Source: Peptococcaceae bacterium SCADC1_2_3 (GTDB taxonomy: Bacteria; Bacillota; Desulfotomaculia; Desulfotomaculales; Nap2-2B). From it: a stretch of 64,000 nucleotides of DNA. The position numbers and the translations under genes were made by a program. Positions within the stretch are counted from its first letter, which is position 1. Each line of letters opens with the position of its first letter. The DNA is taken from positions 27,192 through 91,191 of the forward strand of contig JJNX02000002.1 in assembly GCA_000681355.2 (NCBI GenBank). The letters run 5' to 3'. This document shows, one piece after another, positions 1 to 9,822 of the stretch. The notes under the pieces were generated by a model. It was not told where the DNA came from. It was given only the letters and a program-made list of their open reading frames with translations, and searched no databases.

Positions 1-616
1 GATTTTTTAACTTTTGGCGCAAACGCTTGATGTGCGTATCTATTGTCCGGTAATCACCAGGGTAGGCGTAGCCCCAAACATTTTCCAGCAATTGTTCACG
101 TGAATAGACGCGCCGGGGGTGGGAAGCTAAAAACCACAATAGCTCAAATTCTTTGGGGGTAAATTGAATTTCCCGGCCATTAACCTCCACCCTGCTAGCG
201 GAGTGATCAATTAACAGACCCGGGTAGCTCAGGACCGTATTTTGTTCGCCGGCTTGCTTTGCACGGCGCAGTACGGCCTTTACCCGGGCCAGCATTTCCC
301 GGGGGCTAAAGGGCTTGGTAATGTAATCGTCAGCACCCAGTTCCAAACCCATCACCCGGTCAAATTCTTCTCCCCTGGCGGTGAGCATAATGATGGGGAC
401 GGACATGGTTTTTCTAATTTCCTTGCAGACGGACCAACCATCCAGCCTGGGGAGCATGAGATCGAGTAAGATCAGGTCGGGGGCGAAAGAGCGCGCCATA
501 GTCAGCGCTTTCTCGCCGTCCTCGGCTGTTTCCACCCGGAAACCTTCCTTTTTCAGGTACATGCTGACCAGTTCCCGCACGGGTTCTTCGTCTTCCACGA
601 CTAAAATAGTTTCCAC
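1..616 (-). CDS. OmpR/PhoB-family response regulator (3' end runs off window)
   Basis: Minus-strand translation from GTG at 616: VETILVVEDEEPVRELVSMYLKKEGFRVETAEDGEKALTMARSFAPDLILLDLMLPRLDGWSV...LTARGEEFDRVMGLELGADDYITKPFSPREMLARVKAVLRR...FTPKEFELLWFLASHPRRVYSREQLLENVWGYAYPGDYRTIDTHIKRLRQKLKN. Receiver plus winged helix. Missed by the ATG-based ORF track. Confidence 0.93.
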   Translation of the reverse strand, partial: METILVVEDEEPVRELVSMYLKKEGFRVETAEDGEKALTMARSFAPDLILLDLMLPRLDGWSVCKEIRKTMSVPIIMLTARGEEFDRVMGLELGADDYITKPFSPREMLARVKAVLRRAKQAGEQNTVLSYPGLLIDHSASRVEVNGREIQFTPKEFELLWFLASHPRRVYSREQLLENVWGYAYPGDYRTIDTHIKRLRQKLKN

Positions 617-865
617 GTGTAACACTCACCTTTCTGGTTGAATTAACCTTTTTGACCGACCCCGCAAATATAAAAATTATACCAGGTATTTGTTACAATT
701 TTGTGAACATATTATGGATAAATAATGAATTGTTTGGTTTGGGTAATTGTTCGGAAATATTCTATACTTTATTCACAGATTGGTCACAAACGCCTGCTAT
801 AATTAATAGTGACCGGTCAATTAAAAGAAAAACACATTTTCAAAATGGGAGGAGGTGAAAAGAGA

Positions 866-1483
866 ATGAACATGCCGAAGAAAAAAATTACCCTGGTTAC
901 CCTGATTGCTTTTGTGCTGGTAACGTTCATTGCGGGAATCGCCTTGGCCCAAACCGGGGATGAAAATAGCCAAGGTCAAAATGGCCCCCCGGCCCTTTTT
1001 CAGACATTCCTTGGTAAACTGGCAGCAAACTTGGGTATAGATCAGGATAAGCTCCAGCAAGCCATCCGGCAGACCGAGCAGCAGATGGTCGACGAGGCGG
1101 TCCAGCAAGGGAAAATAACCTCGGATCAGGCAGAGAAAATTAAGGCCCGGCAACAAAACGAGCCTGGTTTCTTTGGTTTATTTCGGAAAGGATGTCCGGG
1201 AGCCGGCGAGGGAAAAGGGTGGCTAGTCAAGGGCGCTAACCTTGAGACGCTGGCCCAGACCCTGGGTCTAAGTGCAGATGAACTGAAGGCCCAGCTAAAA
1301 GAAGGGAAAAAGCTTGCTGACATCGCCAAACAGCAGGGCGTATCCATGGATCAACTGCGCCAAAAAATGCAGGAGGCCAGGATTCAGGATATTAAACAAG
1401 CGGTAAAGGAGGGCCGGCTAACCCAGGAACAGGCCGACCGGCTTCTTCAGAGAATGCAGGACAATGTAAAATATGTGCAATAA
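866..1483 (+). CDS. Secreted protein with signal peptide and DUF2680-like helical repeats
   Basis: ATG at 866 behind GGGAGGAGGTG; signal peptide MNMPKKKITLVTLIAFVLVTFIAGIALAQ; repeated LG(I/L)..D(K/E)L and ITSDQAEKI / LTQEQADRL motifs. Confidence 0.6.
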   Translation: MNMPKKKITLVTLIAFVLVTFIAGIALAQTGDENSQGQNGPPALFQTFLGKLAANLGIDQDKLQQAIRQTEQQMVDEAVQQGKITSDQAEKIKARQQNEPGFFGLFRKGCPGAGEGKGWLVKGANLETLAQTLGLSADELKAQLKEGKKLADIAKQQGVSMDQLRQKMQEARIQDIKQAVKEGRLTQEQADRLLQRMQDNVKYVQ

Positions 1484-1642
1484 GCGGGAAAGCGCTAAGA
1501 ACATTTCCCATGAGTGAGGCCACCAGAATAGAACCAGGACTATGCACTAAAAGTTAATTTTTGAAATGGCATGTCTTTTTTATAGGCATGTCATTTTATT
1601 TATTGGTCTATTGTACAGCCTGATTTTTGGTCAGTTGTTACC

Positions 1643-1930
1643 TTATTTGTTTTGCCATCTTTTTAATTTTGGGATAAATCCTTCGGTTATTTCTTTTATC
1701 TGATCTTCCGGCATTATTTTCATTTCTGACATAAATCCCGCTACTTTCTCAATCATCTGTTCCATAGTTATGTCAGGGTCTGTAAATTGTCCATTTTGAT
1801 AGCAAAATTTACAGTAATCATCATTCTTGCTGCCACCGGCATTTGTTCCGAAATCTTCGGGCTTTTCCATGGGCATCCCACAGCTCTGACAAAAAGGCCC
1901 TTTTGGTTGTTTTTGTTCCACTATTTTCAC
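1643..1930 (-). CDS. Zinc-ribbon domain protein
   Basis: CQSCGMPM...YCKFCYQNGQFTDPDITMEQMIEKV; four-cysteine ribbon of the putative zinc ribbon type. Confidence 0.75.
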   Translation of the reverse strand: MKIVEQKQPKGPFCQSCGMPMEKPEDFGTNAGGSKNDDYCKFCYQNGQFTDPDITMEQMIEKVAGFMSEMKIMPEDQIKEITEGFIPKLKRWQNK

Positions 1931-2297
1931 CTCCTTGTTTCAGGTACATTTTATAAGGGCAGCGTCCCAGAATTGGGTGGAATTTTACTTCCAAGATACA
2001 TCCTATCATTACCATAAAATCTTTTCAAGGATTTATCAAGCTATGTATAAATTTTTGCCTATTCATTTACTTTGCCGGCAACAGGTGCATGCATAAGCTG
2101 CCTGACCAAAAAGAGCATTATAGGTTGACTGTCACTCAACTATCATGATAAGTATAAAGAGAGAAAAAAAGAGGGGTTGAGTGGCAAAAAATATCCTTAG
2201 CGCTGGCTGCTGCCTGACCGGTATTGCTTAAATTAATGAAAAGTCAGCCTGGTGGCTTTGCTATGTTAAGAATTAAACAATGAAGGAGGTAAATATA

Positions 2298-3065
2298 ATG
2301 GATGAAAAAAAGAAAGAGAAAACAAAGGAGGTCGTAAAAGAAAGATATTCTCAAATAGCCAAAGAAGTAGGCTCATGCTGTCCTATATGTGCTCCTTGTG
2401 GATTTGATGCGATTGAGCAAGCGAAAAAAATCGGCTACTCTGAAGAAGAACTAAAAAATATACCAGAGACTGCTATTATAGGGTTAGGGTGTGGTAATCC
2501 AACTGCTTTGGCAGAACTAAAAGAAGGCGAGACCATTTTAGACCTCGGCTCGGGTAGCGGTATAGATGTATTTTTGGCTGCTAAAAGAGTCGGTAAAACA
2601 GGTTATGTTATAGGCGTTGATATGACAGAGGATATGGTCAAGAAGGCAAAAGAGACTGTAATTCGTTATGGGTATAAGAATGTAGAATTTAGAGTAGGCG
2701 AGATTGAGAATTTGCCGGTAGAAGATAGCTCAATTGATGTAGTTATAAGCAATTGTGTAATAAACCTCTCGGTAGATAAATTAAAGACTTATCAAGAAGT
2801 ATTCAGGGTTTTAAAGCCTGGAGGTAGAGTACTCATCTCTGATTTGGTAACCGAAGGTGAGCTCCCGGAAGATATTAAACATAGTTTTGAAGCTTGGGCA
2901 GGGTGCATCGCCGGAGCTCTGGAAAAGAAAGAGTATTTAAACACAATTAAAAATGCCGGCCTTAAAGATATTACGGTGGTTTCCGAAAAGCTATTTTCTG
3001 AACCAGAAATGGACAACAGACTACTTGAAAAAATAATTAGCCTTCAAGTAAAAGCATATAAATAA
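2298..3065 (+). CDS. arsM: Arsenite S-adenosylmethionine methyltransferase
   Basis: CCPICAPCGFDAIEQAKKIGYSEEELKNIPETAIIGLGCGNPTALAELKEGETILDLGSGSGIDVFLAAKRVG; ArsM-like Cys residues plus class I SAM motif; RBS ggaggt before ATG 2298. Confidence 0.85.
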   Translation: MDEKKKEKTKEVVKERYSQIAKEVGSCCPICAPCGFDAIEQAKKIGYSEEELKNIPETAIIGLGCGNPTALAELKEGETILDLGSGSGIDVFLAAKRVGKTGYVIGVDMTEDMVKKAKETVIRYGYKNVEFRVGEIENLPVEDSSIDVVISNCVINLSVDKLKTYQEVFRVLKPGGRVLISDLVTEGELPEDIKHSFEAWAGCIAGALEKKEYLNTIKNAGLKDITVVSEKLFSEPEMDNRLLEKIISLQVKAYK

Positions 3066-3232
3066 AATTGAAATGCTTGTGCCCGGCGTACTTTATGGGC
3101 TAACTTTAAAACCTTTGGCGTAAGGAATTATTGAATTGGTTACTGTTTTAAATTATAATATAATAAATTGGAAATTGCTAAAACTTAATGAGCTTAAAAA
3201 CTATTACCATATACTTACACTGAGGTTCACCA

Positions 3233-3667
3233 ATGAAAATAATAGAAAAAAAAGAGAAACAAAATTTATTGATCTTACAAAAAATATTCAGTCAATTCCA
3301 GGAAATAATTGCTGTATATTTATTTGGCTCATACCTGGAAAAAAAGGAGCAAGCCAGGGATGTAGATTTAGCAATTCTCTTAAAAAAACCTGTAAAAAGT
3401 GTTGTGCCTTTTTACATGAAGCTTTACCCCCTCCTGGCAGAGGTATTTGCTCCTTTAGAAGTGGATTTGCTATTTTTAAATTCTATTTCTTTACCAATAT
3501 GCTTTGAAGTTATTTCTACCGGAGCAACTTTATATTGTTCTGATGAAGATGCTCGAACCGATTTTGAATATATTATTTCCGGCAGACATATGGACTTCAA
3601 GTATCACCTGGAAAAGGCACGGCAAGAGCTTTATGAATTGCTAAAGGAGGAAGCTCCTTTTGTTTAA
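3233..3667 (+). CDS. MNT-type nucleotidyltransferase (putative MntA antitoxin)
   Basis: LFGSYLEKKEQARDVDLAIL nucleotidyltransferase GS...DxD motif; overlaps a downstream HepT gene. Confidence 0.75.
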   Translation: MKIIEKKEKQNLLILQKIFSQFQEIIAVYLFGSYLEKKEQARDVDLAILLKKPVKSVVPFYMKLYPLLAEVFAPLEVDLLFLNSISLPICFEVISTGATLYCSDEDARTDFEYIISGRHMDFKYHLEKARQELYELLKEEAPFV

Positions 3668-4085
3668 TCAGGCCCTGATAGCAGAAAGGATAGGGATAAT
3701 TCAAAGTTCGGTAAGTAGATTGAAAAAACTTGCGCGTACGCCCCAAGAACAATTCTGTATTGATGAAGATTCGGTAGATATTGCTGAAAACAGGCTGCAC
3801 CGGGCACTGGAAGCTTTATTTGACCTGGGCCGTCACCTGGTGGTAAAGTCGGGGGCAGGTGTGCCGCCTGATTACCGTTCCGTAATTGAAAAATTAAAAG
3901 AAGCTCAAATATTGCCAATTGAATTTGCTCAACAAATTACAGGTATGGCTGGCTATCGAAACCGCCTGATTCACGAATATAATAAAGTTACTCCAGAAGA
4001 ACTTTATGAAATTATTCAAACCCGTCTATCAGATTTTACCATATTCTGTAAGTATGTGGTTGATTATTTGCAAGAAATAAAATAA
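3660..4085 (+). CDS. HepT-like (DUF86) toxin
   Basis: RNRLIHEY matches the HepT RX4HXY motif; overlaps the MNT gene. Confidence 0.75.
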   Translation: MFNQALIAERIGIIQSSVSRLKKLARTPQEQFCIDEDSVDIAENRLHRALEALFDLGRHLVVKSGAGVPPDYRSVIEKLKEAQILPIEFAQQITGMAGYRNRLIHEYNKVTPEELYEIIQTRLSDFTIFCKYVVDYLQEIK

Positions 4086-4451
4086 GCTTCGGTATAATGA
4101 TGATTGATTTCTCGACCATTTTTTCTCCTCCATTTATCTGTGGCAACGTTCACCCTTGATACTCTCCACAATAGTTCCATTATTTTGCCACAAAGTTTGT
4201 TCTTGTTTCTAATTAATGTTCTCTATTATTTTTTTAAAAGTCAATAAACAATAATTACAAAAAAAAGCTATTAAACTAAAAAAATACTTTACACCCGATC
4301 TATTAAGTGCTATAATAAATCAAGCTCAATTTAATAGGTTTAGTGAGGTACACTTCTTTTATCCCTTCTCATAATTGTCTAAGTGGTCGGGGAAAGTAAG
4401 AAAGTGAATCCCTTTACCAAGTGGGCAATAAATATTTGAGGAGGAACTTTT

Positions 4452-4757
4452 ATGTTTCAAGACAAAACCTTAACCTGTCGAGATTGCGGGAACGAATTTG
4501 TTTTTTCATCCAGTGAACAAGATTTCTTTGCTGAAAAAGGATTTACAAACGAACCAGGTCGTTGTCCCCAGTGTAGAGCGGCTCATAAGCAGCAGAACCG
4601 TGGTGGTGGTGGTTACGGCCGCATTAACCGTCCGCAACAGGAAATGCATGACGCTGTTTGTGCAACTTGTGGAATTGAAACCCAGGTACCTTTCCGTCCT
4701 AGTGGCGATCGTCCTGTATACTGTCGTGATTGTTTCAAAAAAAATAGCAGATATTAA
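4452..4757 (+). CDS. Small zinc-ribbon protein (zf-trcl-like, two CxxC pairs)
   Basis: LTCRDCGNEFVFSSSEQDFFAEKGFTNEPGRCPQCR...CATCGIETQVPFRPSGDRPVYCRDCF; RBS gaggagg. Confidence 0.8.
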   Translation: MFQDKTLTCRDCGNEFVFSSSEQDFFAEKGFTNEPGRCPQCRAAHKQQNRGGGGYGRINRPQQEMHDAVCATCGIETQVPFRPSGDRPVYCRDCFKKNSRY

Positions 4758-4768
4758 TTTTGGACAAA

Positions 4769-4806
4769 AAAAGCTCCCCTACTTCTTAGTAGGGGAGCTT
4801 TTTTTA
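4769..4806 (+). terminator. Rho-independent terminator
   Basis: AAAGCTCCCCTACttctTAGTAGGGGAGCTTTTTTT perfect stem plus T tract directly after the zinc-ribbon gene. Confidence 0.93.
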
Positions 4807-4893
4807 TTTAACCTTGTTAAGCTTTCCCCGCACGTATTAAAATGGCACTAATTAAACTAAAATAGTTTAATTAGTTTCGATGTAAATTATGCT

Positions 4894-5945
4894 TTGGGGA
4901 GGGCATTGTTTTTGAATAAGTCATGTTGCCGCAGGGTTACTTTCATGCTCGTTGTGCCAACCCTGCTATTTTTATTTCTAAGCGGCTGTCAATTTACGAA
5001 AAAGGAGCAGTCGCTTACCGCTAACGGAACCATTGAGGCCACGGAAATAAAGGTCGTGGTTGAGGTTGGCGGAGCATTAAAGAAGCTGTCCGTAAAAGAA
5101 GGAGATCGTGTACAGGCAGGCCAGATCATTGGTCAGTTAGACGAAACATATTACCGGATCCTGGTAGAACAGGCTAAGGCTGGTGTAGCAGGAACCCAGG
5201 CTTCTTTGGCGGAAGCCCGGGCCGGGACCCGCGAACAGGAAATTGAAGCCGCCGGCCGGGAGGTAGATCGTTTAGCGTCTCAGGTGGCCAGCGCTCAGGA
5301 GCAAGTAGCTTTCCAGGAAGATAATTTGAAGCGGGCCAGGGAACTCTTCCAGGCTGGAGCGTTGCCAGAGCAGGAAATGATAACTCAGGAAGTCCATTAT
5401 AATAACGCCCGCCACCAACTGGAAGGAGTCAAAGCGCAACTGGAAGCCGCCAAGGCCAGGCTTGCCTTATTACAGGCAGGCACAGCCGGGAACAAACCAT
5501 AGAACGTTTGACAGCAGCAACCAGACAAAATGAGGGCAGCCTAGAGCTGGCTCAACTAAACCTTAAGAAGACTAGGCTGGTAGCACCAGCCAACGGGATA
5601 GTAGCCGGCTGTAATTTTGAAGAAGGTGAATTAATCCGCCCCGGAGCAGAAGTAGTAACTCTCCTTGATTATAAAAATCTGTGGTTGAATGTCTATGTTC
5701 CGGAAAATAAACTAAGCCAGGTGAAGGTGGGACGACGGGTACAAATCCAGGTGGATACTTACCCGGGTAAGACCTTTTCTGGTCAGGTAGAGTATATTTC
5801 TCCGCAGGCCGAATTTACTCCCCGCAACGTTCAAACCAAAGAAGACAGGGTAAATCTGGTTTTTCAGGTGAAAATCCGGGTGATTGAAGGACAGGAAGAA
5901 CTTAGACCGGGATTGCCGGCCGATGTTAAATTTATTTCCAATTAA
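4894..5945 (+). pseudogene. HlyD-family efflux adaptor, frameshifted
   Basis: ORFs 4894..5502 and 5508..5945 are two halves of one HlyD protein. Removing 2 nt near 5481 restores LLQAGSREQTIERLTAATRQNEGSLELAQLNLKKTRLVAPANGIV. Confidence 0.85.
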
Positions 5946-6050
5946 TCTTGTAATGAAGAATGACTATAAACATGGGCTAAAAATTTATTTTGAGGGATTA
6001 AAGTTGTCTACCGGGTTAATAACAAACAACGGGAATAAGCCAGAGTACGC

Positions 6051-6772
6051 TATTGAAGTAAACGGCTTAAGCAAAAACTTTGGCCCCCTCCAGGCAGTAC
6101 GAAACGTTAGCTTTCAAGTGCCCACCGGCAGCATCTTTGGCCTTTTAGGCCCCAATGGTTCCGGCAAAAGTACTATTATCCGCATGCTCTGCGGACTTAT
6201 GCACCCCAGTGCCGGCAATGGACAGGTAGCTCGGGCTGGATATTGTTACTAAGGCTGAAAACATTAAGGCCAGCATAGGGTATATGTCCCAAAAATTTAG
6301 CCTTTACGAGGACTTAACGGTAACCGAAAACCTGTATTTTTTTGGCAGTATTTATGGTCTGGGCAAACCAGAAATAACCCGGCGGTGTCAAGAACTCTAC
6401 CAAAAGATGAAGCTAAACGGGTTGGAAAAACAGTTAGTCAGCACATTATCCGGCGGCTGGAAACAACGTTTGGCTCTGGCTTGTGCTTTTATTCACCAAC
6501 CCCGGTTGTTGGTGTTGGATGAACCAACTGCCGGGGTAGACCCGGTTTCGCGCCGTCTTTTATGGGATTTATTAGGTGACCTGTCTACTGAAGGAATAAC
6601 TATTTTAGTTACTACCCACTACCTGGATGAAGCCAATCACTGCCACTTGGTGGCCCTAATGAACCGGGGGTTTTTATATGCCTTCGGGCCTCCCGGACAG
6701 TTAGCGGCCGAGGAAGGTCTGGACAGCCTGGAAGACGTTTTTATTAAAATGGCCTCCAGTGGAGGTGATTAA
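6051..6772 (+). pseudogene. ABC transporter ATP-binding protein, frameshifted
   Basis: Walker [10 protein letters not shown] in ORF 5884..6252; signature TLSGGWKQRLALA and Walker B LLVLDEPTAGVDP in ORF 6284..6772. Removing 1 nt near 6231 rejoins [29 protein letters not shown]. Confidence 0.85.
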
Positions 6773-7909
6773 ATGAACTAGCGGCGTTTATTTACCATTA
6801 TGCGTAAAGAATTCACCCAAATCCGCCGTGATCCCCCCAGTTTGATTATTGTTTTTATTATGCCGGTTTTTATGCTGCTGCTTTTCGGTTACGCCGTAAA
6901 CACTGATGTGGATCATATTCCCCTGGCGGTATGCGATCAAGACCAGAGCCAGGCCAGTCGCTTGCTGACGCAAAATCTCATCAACACCGGGTACTTTGAC
7001 CTGGCTTACCAGGTGAAAAACAACGAAGAGTTAAAAGCTCTTTTGGATAGCGGGAAGATCCGGGCCGGACTTGTAATTCCCGCCGGTTATGCCCGGGACT
7101 TGCGCCGGAGGGAGACTGCCACTGCTCAACTGCTGGTGGATGGTACTGACCCTTTAGTTGCCCGTACTGCTTTTTCTGCGGCAGAAATAGTGGGTCAAGT
7201 TAATTCCCAGGAACTGCGGCTAACTGCTTTAGGCAGAGAAGGCCTAACCATTGACCTGCGAGGCCCGGCCATCGACCTGCGCACCAGAGTCTGGTATAAT
7301 CCCGGCCTGGAAAGCTTGAAGTTTAATATCCCGGGTCTGATTGGCCTGATTATGCAAAACGTAACTATGATGCTCACAGCCTTTGCTCTGGTGCGGGAAC
7401 GTGAACGAGGCACCTTAGAGCAATTAATGGTTACTCCGGTAAAAGGGTCTGAACTAATGATTGGTAAGCTTATCCCTTACGTAATCATTGCCTTCGTGGA
7501 TATGGGCCTGGCTTTAAGTATCGGTACCCTATGGTTTAAAGTACCGGTAGCGGGAAGCATTTTTTTACTCCTGGGGTTGACCCTGCTCTTTCTGGTCTTT
7601 GCTTTGGGATTAGGTATGTTTTTCTCCACCATTGCCCGCACCCAACTGCAGGTTATGCAGATGACCATGCTTTTTATTTTACCTAGCGTATTACTAAGTG
7701 GTTTTATCTTTCCCCGGGCCTCTATGCCCTTACCCATCCAATACCTGGGAAATATCATCCCCCTTACCTATTTCCTGGATATATTACGGGGAATCATGCT
7801 TAAAGGCATTGGTATTAACTACCTCTGGGGTGATATTATTCCCTTGCTTGGGTTTGGCCTGGGAATTATTGCCCTGGCTTCGTGGCGCTTCCGGAAGCGA
7901 ATAGAGTAA
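6773..7909 (+). CDS. ABC-2 type permease; TAG at codon 3 of the natural start, possibly rescued by ATG at 6800
   Basis: ATG AAC TAG CGG CGT TTA TTT ACC ATT ATG CGT AAA GAA; downstream LFTIMRKEFTQIRRDPPSLIIVFIMPVFMLLLFGYA and RERERGTLEQLMVTPVKGSELMIGK are ABC-2 permease motifs. Confidence 0.8.
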
Positions 7910-8028
7910 AATAAAAAATCCTTGGTATTCTTTCACTGCAAAAGCAGGAAAAAGACCTGAACTTGTTGAAATATTCATAATAAGCTATCTAAGCTATGGT
8001 ACATAATAGCCAGAGGCGGTGAATATTA

Positions 8029-8841
8029 ATGCCCGGGTTACAAATAGCGGTATGTGTTAAATTTATTCTCGACCCAAAAGATATATCTGAAGAAAGCATA
8101 GATCCTGCAACAGGCACAATAAATCGCACTAAATACAAACTAGTTATTAATCCTTTAGACAAACATGCGCTTTTTGCCGCCCGTCAACTGCAAAAGATAG
8201 CCGGAGGGGCAGTTACCGTAGTTAGTATGGGACCGCCTTCCATTGCTGAAGATTTAACCGAAACTTTAGCCCTAGGTGCAGATCATGCTTTTCTACTTAG
8301 CGACCCGCTATTTGCCGGAGCAGATACATTAGCCACTTCTTACGCCCTGGCCTGCGGCATTAAAAAGTTCGTCAGCGACTTTGATATAATTTTATGCGGA
8401 GCCAGAAGTCTGGATGGAAGCACCGCCCAGGTAGGACCTCAACTGGCAACTCATTTAGAGGTGACTTGCGTAACCAACATATCCGCCTTAAGTTGGAAAC
8501 AGGATGGATTTTTTAACCTCAGGATGAAGCTGGAAGATGGTTATTTGTCTTTCGCCGCCAAACCCCCGGTGCTGTGTACGGTAAACCGGGATCTTAACAC
8601 GCCTCACCCACCAACATTAATGGATATTGTTATGGCTCGAAGTAAAAATGTTGCCGTTATTTCTACCCAAGATTTAGACCTTGATTTAAACCGCGTAGGA
8701 CTAGCCGGTTCCCCTACCCGGTTTAAAGACATGTTTTACCCCCCGTCAAAGCGAAAAAGAGATTTGCTTACAGGTTCACCGGAGGAAATGGTAAAGACAT
8801 TATTTCAAGAATTAAGAACGAAAGGCATGTTCGGCCAATGA
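8029..8841 (+). CDS. etfB: Electron transfer flavoprotein subunit beta
   Basis: IAVCVKFILDPKD...NPLDKHALFAARQL...GGAVTVVSMGPPSIAEDLTETLALGADHAFLLSD. Confidence 0.92.
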   Translation: MPGLQIAVCVKFILDPKDISEESIDPATGTINRTKYKLVINPLDKHALFAARQLQKIAGGAVTVVSMGPPSIAEDLTETLALGADHAFLLSDPLFAGADTLATSYALACGIKKFVSDFDIILCGARSLDGSTAQVGPQLATHLEVTCVTNISALSWKQDGFFNLRMKLEDGYLSFAAKPPVLCTVNRDLNTPHPPTLMDIVMARSKNVAVISTQDLDLDLNRVGLAGSPTRFKDMFYPPSKRKRDLLTGSPEEMVKTLFQELRTKGMFGQ

Positions 8842-9821
8842 AACCTGAAATTTGGGTATTTATAGAAACGCGTTGGGGAAAAATAATGGCGGTAAGTATA
8901 GAATTAATTGGTCAAGCGCGTAAGTTGGCCTCACAAAACTATGAGGTGGCGGCTATTTTAACGGGAGATAACTTAAATCCTTTTTTAAGCCCGCTAATTA
9001 AAGCCGGGGCTGATAAAATCTACGTTTTTGCCCATCCCGCTTTAACCAGTTATCGCAGCGATTTGTATCCTAGCCTTATTGCCCAGTTAGCCAATAAATA
9101 CCAGCCAGCCGTGATTTTGGTAGGAGCTACCACTATAGGCCGGGACCTGGCCCCGGCAGTCGCAGCGCTATTATACACCGGTTGTGTAGCTGATTGTTGC
9201 CAATTATACTTTGACGCCAAGGGAGAATTGCTTCAAATTGTACCTGCTTTTGGTATCCATGCCATGGCTACCATTGTCACTCCCAATCACCGGCCTAAAA
9301 TAGCCACCGTACGTCCTGGTGTTTTTCCTAAACCAAAGGATGCTTCATGTACCGGCAAAATAGAATATTTATCCCTTAGCTTGCCTCCTGAAAGATTAAT
9401 TTTTCAAGAAGCTATACGCGAGACAATTTCTCCTTCCTCCTTAATTGAGGCAAGCGTTGTTGTTGCCGGAGGTAGCGGTATAGGCTGTCAAGAAGGGTGG
9501 GACATGTTGCAAGAACTAGCTATCCTCCTGCATGGCGCTTTAGGTGGCACCCGTCCTGCCGCAGATGATGGCTGGATTCCGGAAAGCCAAATGATTGGGC
9601 AAAGTGGGCAAATTATTCGCCCGGATTTATATATTGCGGTAGGTATTTCCGGAGATATGCAACATATGGTCGGGGCTCAAGATGCAAAAGTGATTGTGGC
9701 TATTAATAAAGATAAGCGGGCCCCTATTTTTCAACAAGCAGATTATGGTATAACAGGTGATTATAAAGTAGTTATACCCCTTATGCTTAATTTTATTAAA
9801 AATAAAGAGGAGGATTTTTAA
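8838..9821 (+). CDS. etfA: Electron transfer flavoprotein subunit alpha
   Basis: C-terminal FAD domain VVAGGSGIGCQEGWDMLQELAILLHGALGGTRPAADDGWIPESQMIGQSGQIIRPDLYIAVGISGDMQHMVGAQDAKVIVAINKD. Confidence 0.93.
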   Translation: MKPEIWVFIETRWGKIMAVSIELIGQARKLASQNYEVAAILTGDNLNPFLSPLIKAGADKIYVFAHPALTSYRSDLYPSLIAQLANKYQPAVILVGATTIGRDLAPAVAALLYTGCVADCCQLYFDAKGELLQIVPAFGIHAMATIVTPNHRPKIATVRPGVFPKPKDASCTGKIEYLSLSLPPERLIFQEAIRETISPSSLIEASVVVAGGSGIGCQEGWDMLQELAILLHGALGGTRPAADDGWIPESQMIGQSGQIIRPDLYIAVGISGDMQHMVGAQDAKVIVAINKDKRAPIFQQADYGITGDYKVVIPLMLNFIKNKEEDF

Positions 9822-9822
9822 G

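Noticed and set aside
414-629. ATG ORF on the minus strand in the listed track
   Set aside because: Wrong frame; the real gene is the GTG-started response regulator at 1..616.
6779-6781. TAG at codon 3 of the permease read as pyrrolysine or a recoding site
   Set aside because: No PYLIS-like context or pyl genes seen, and the two upstream genes are also damaged, so decay is simpler.
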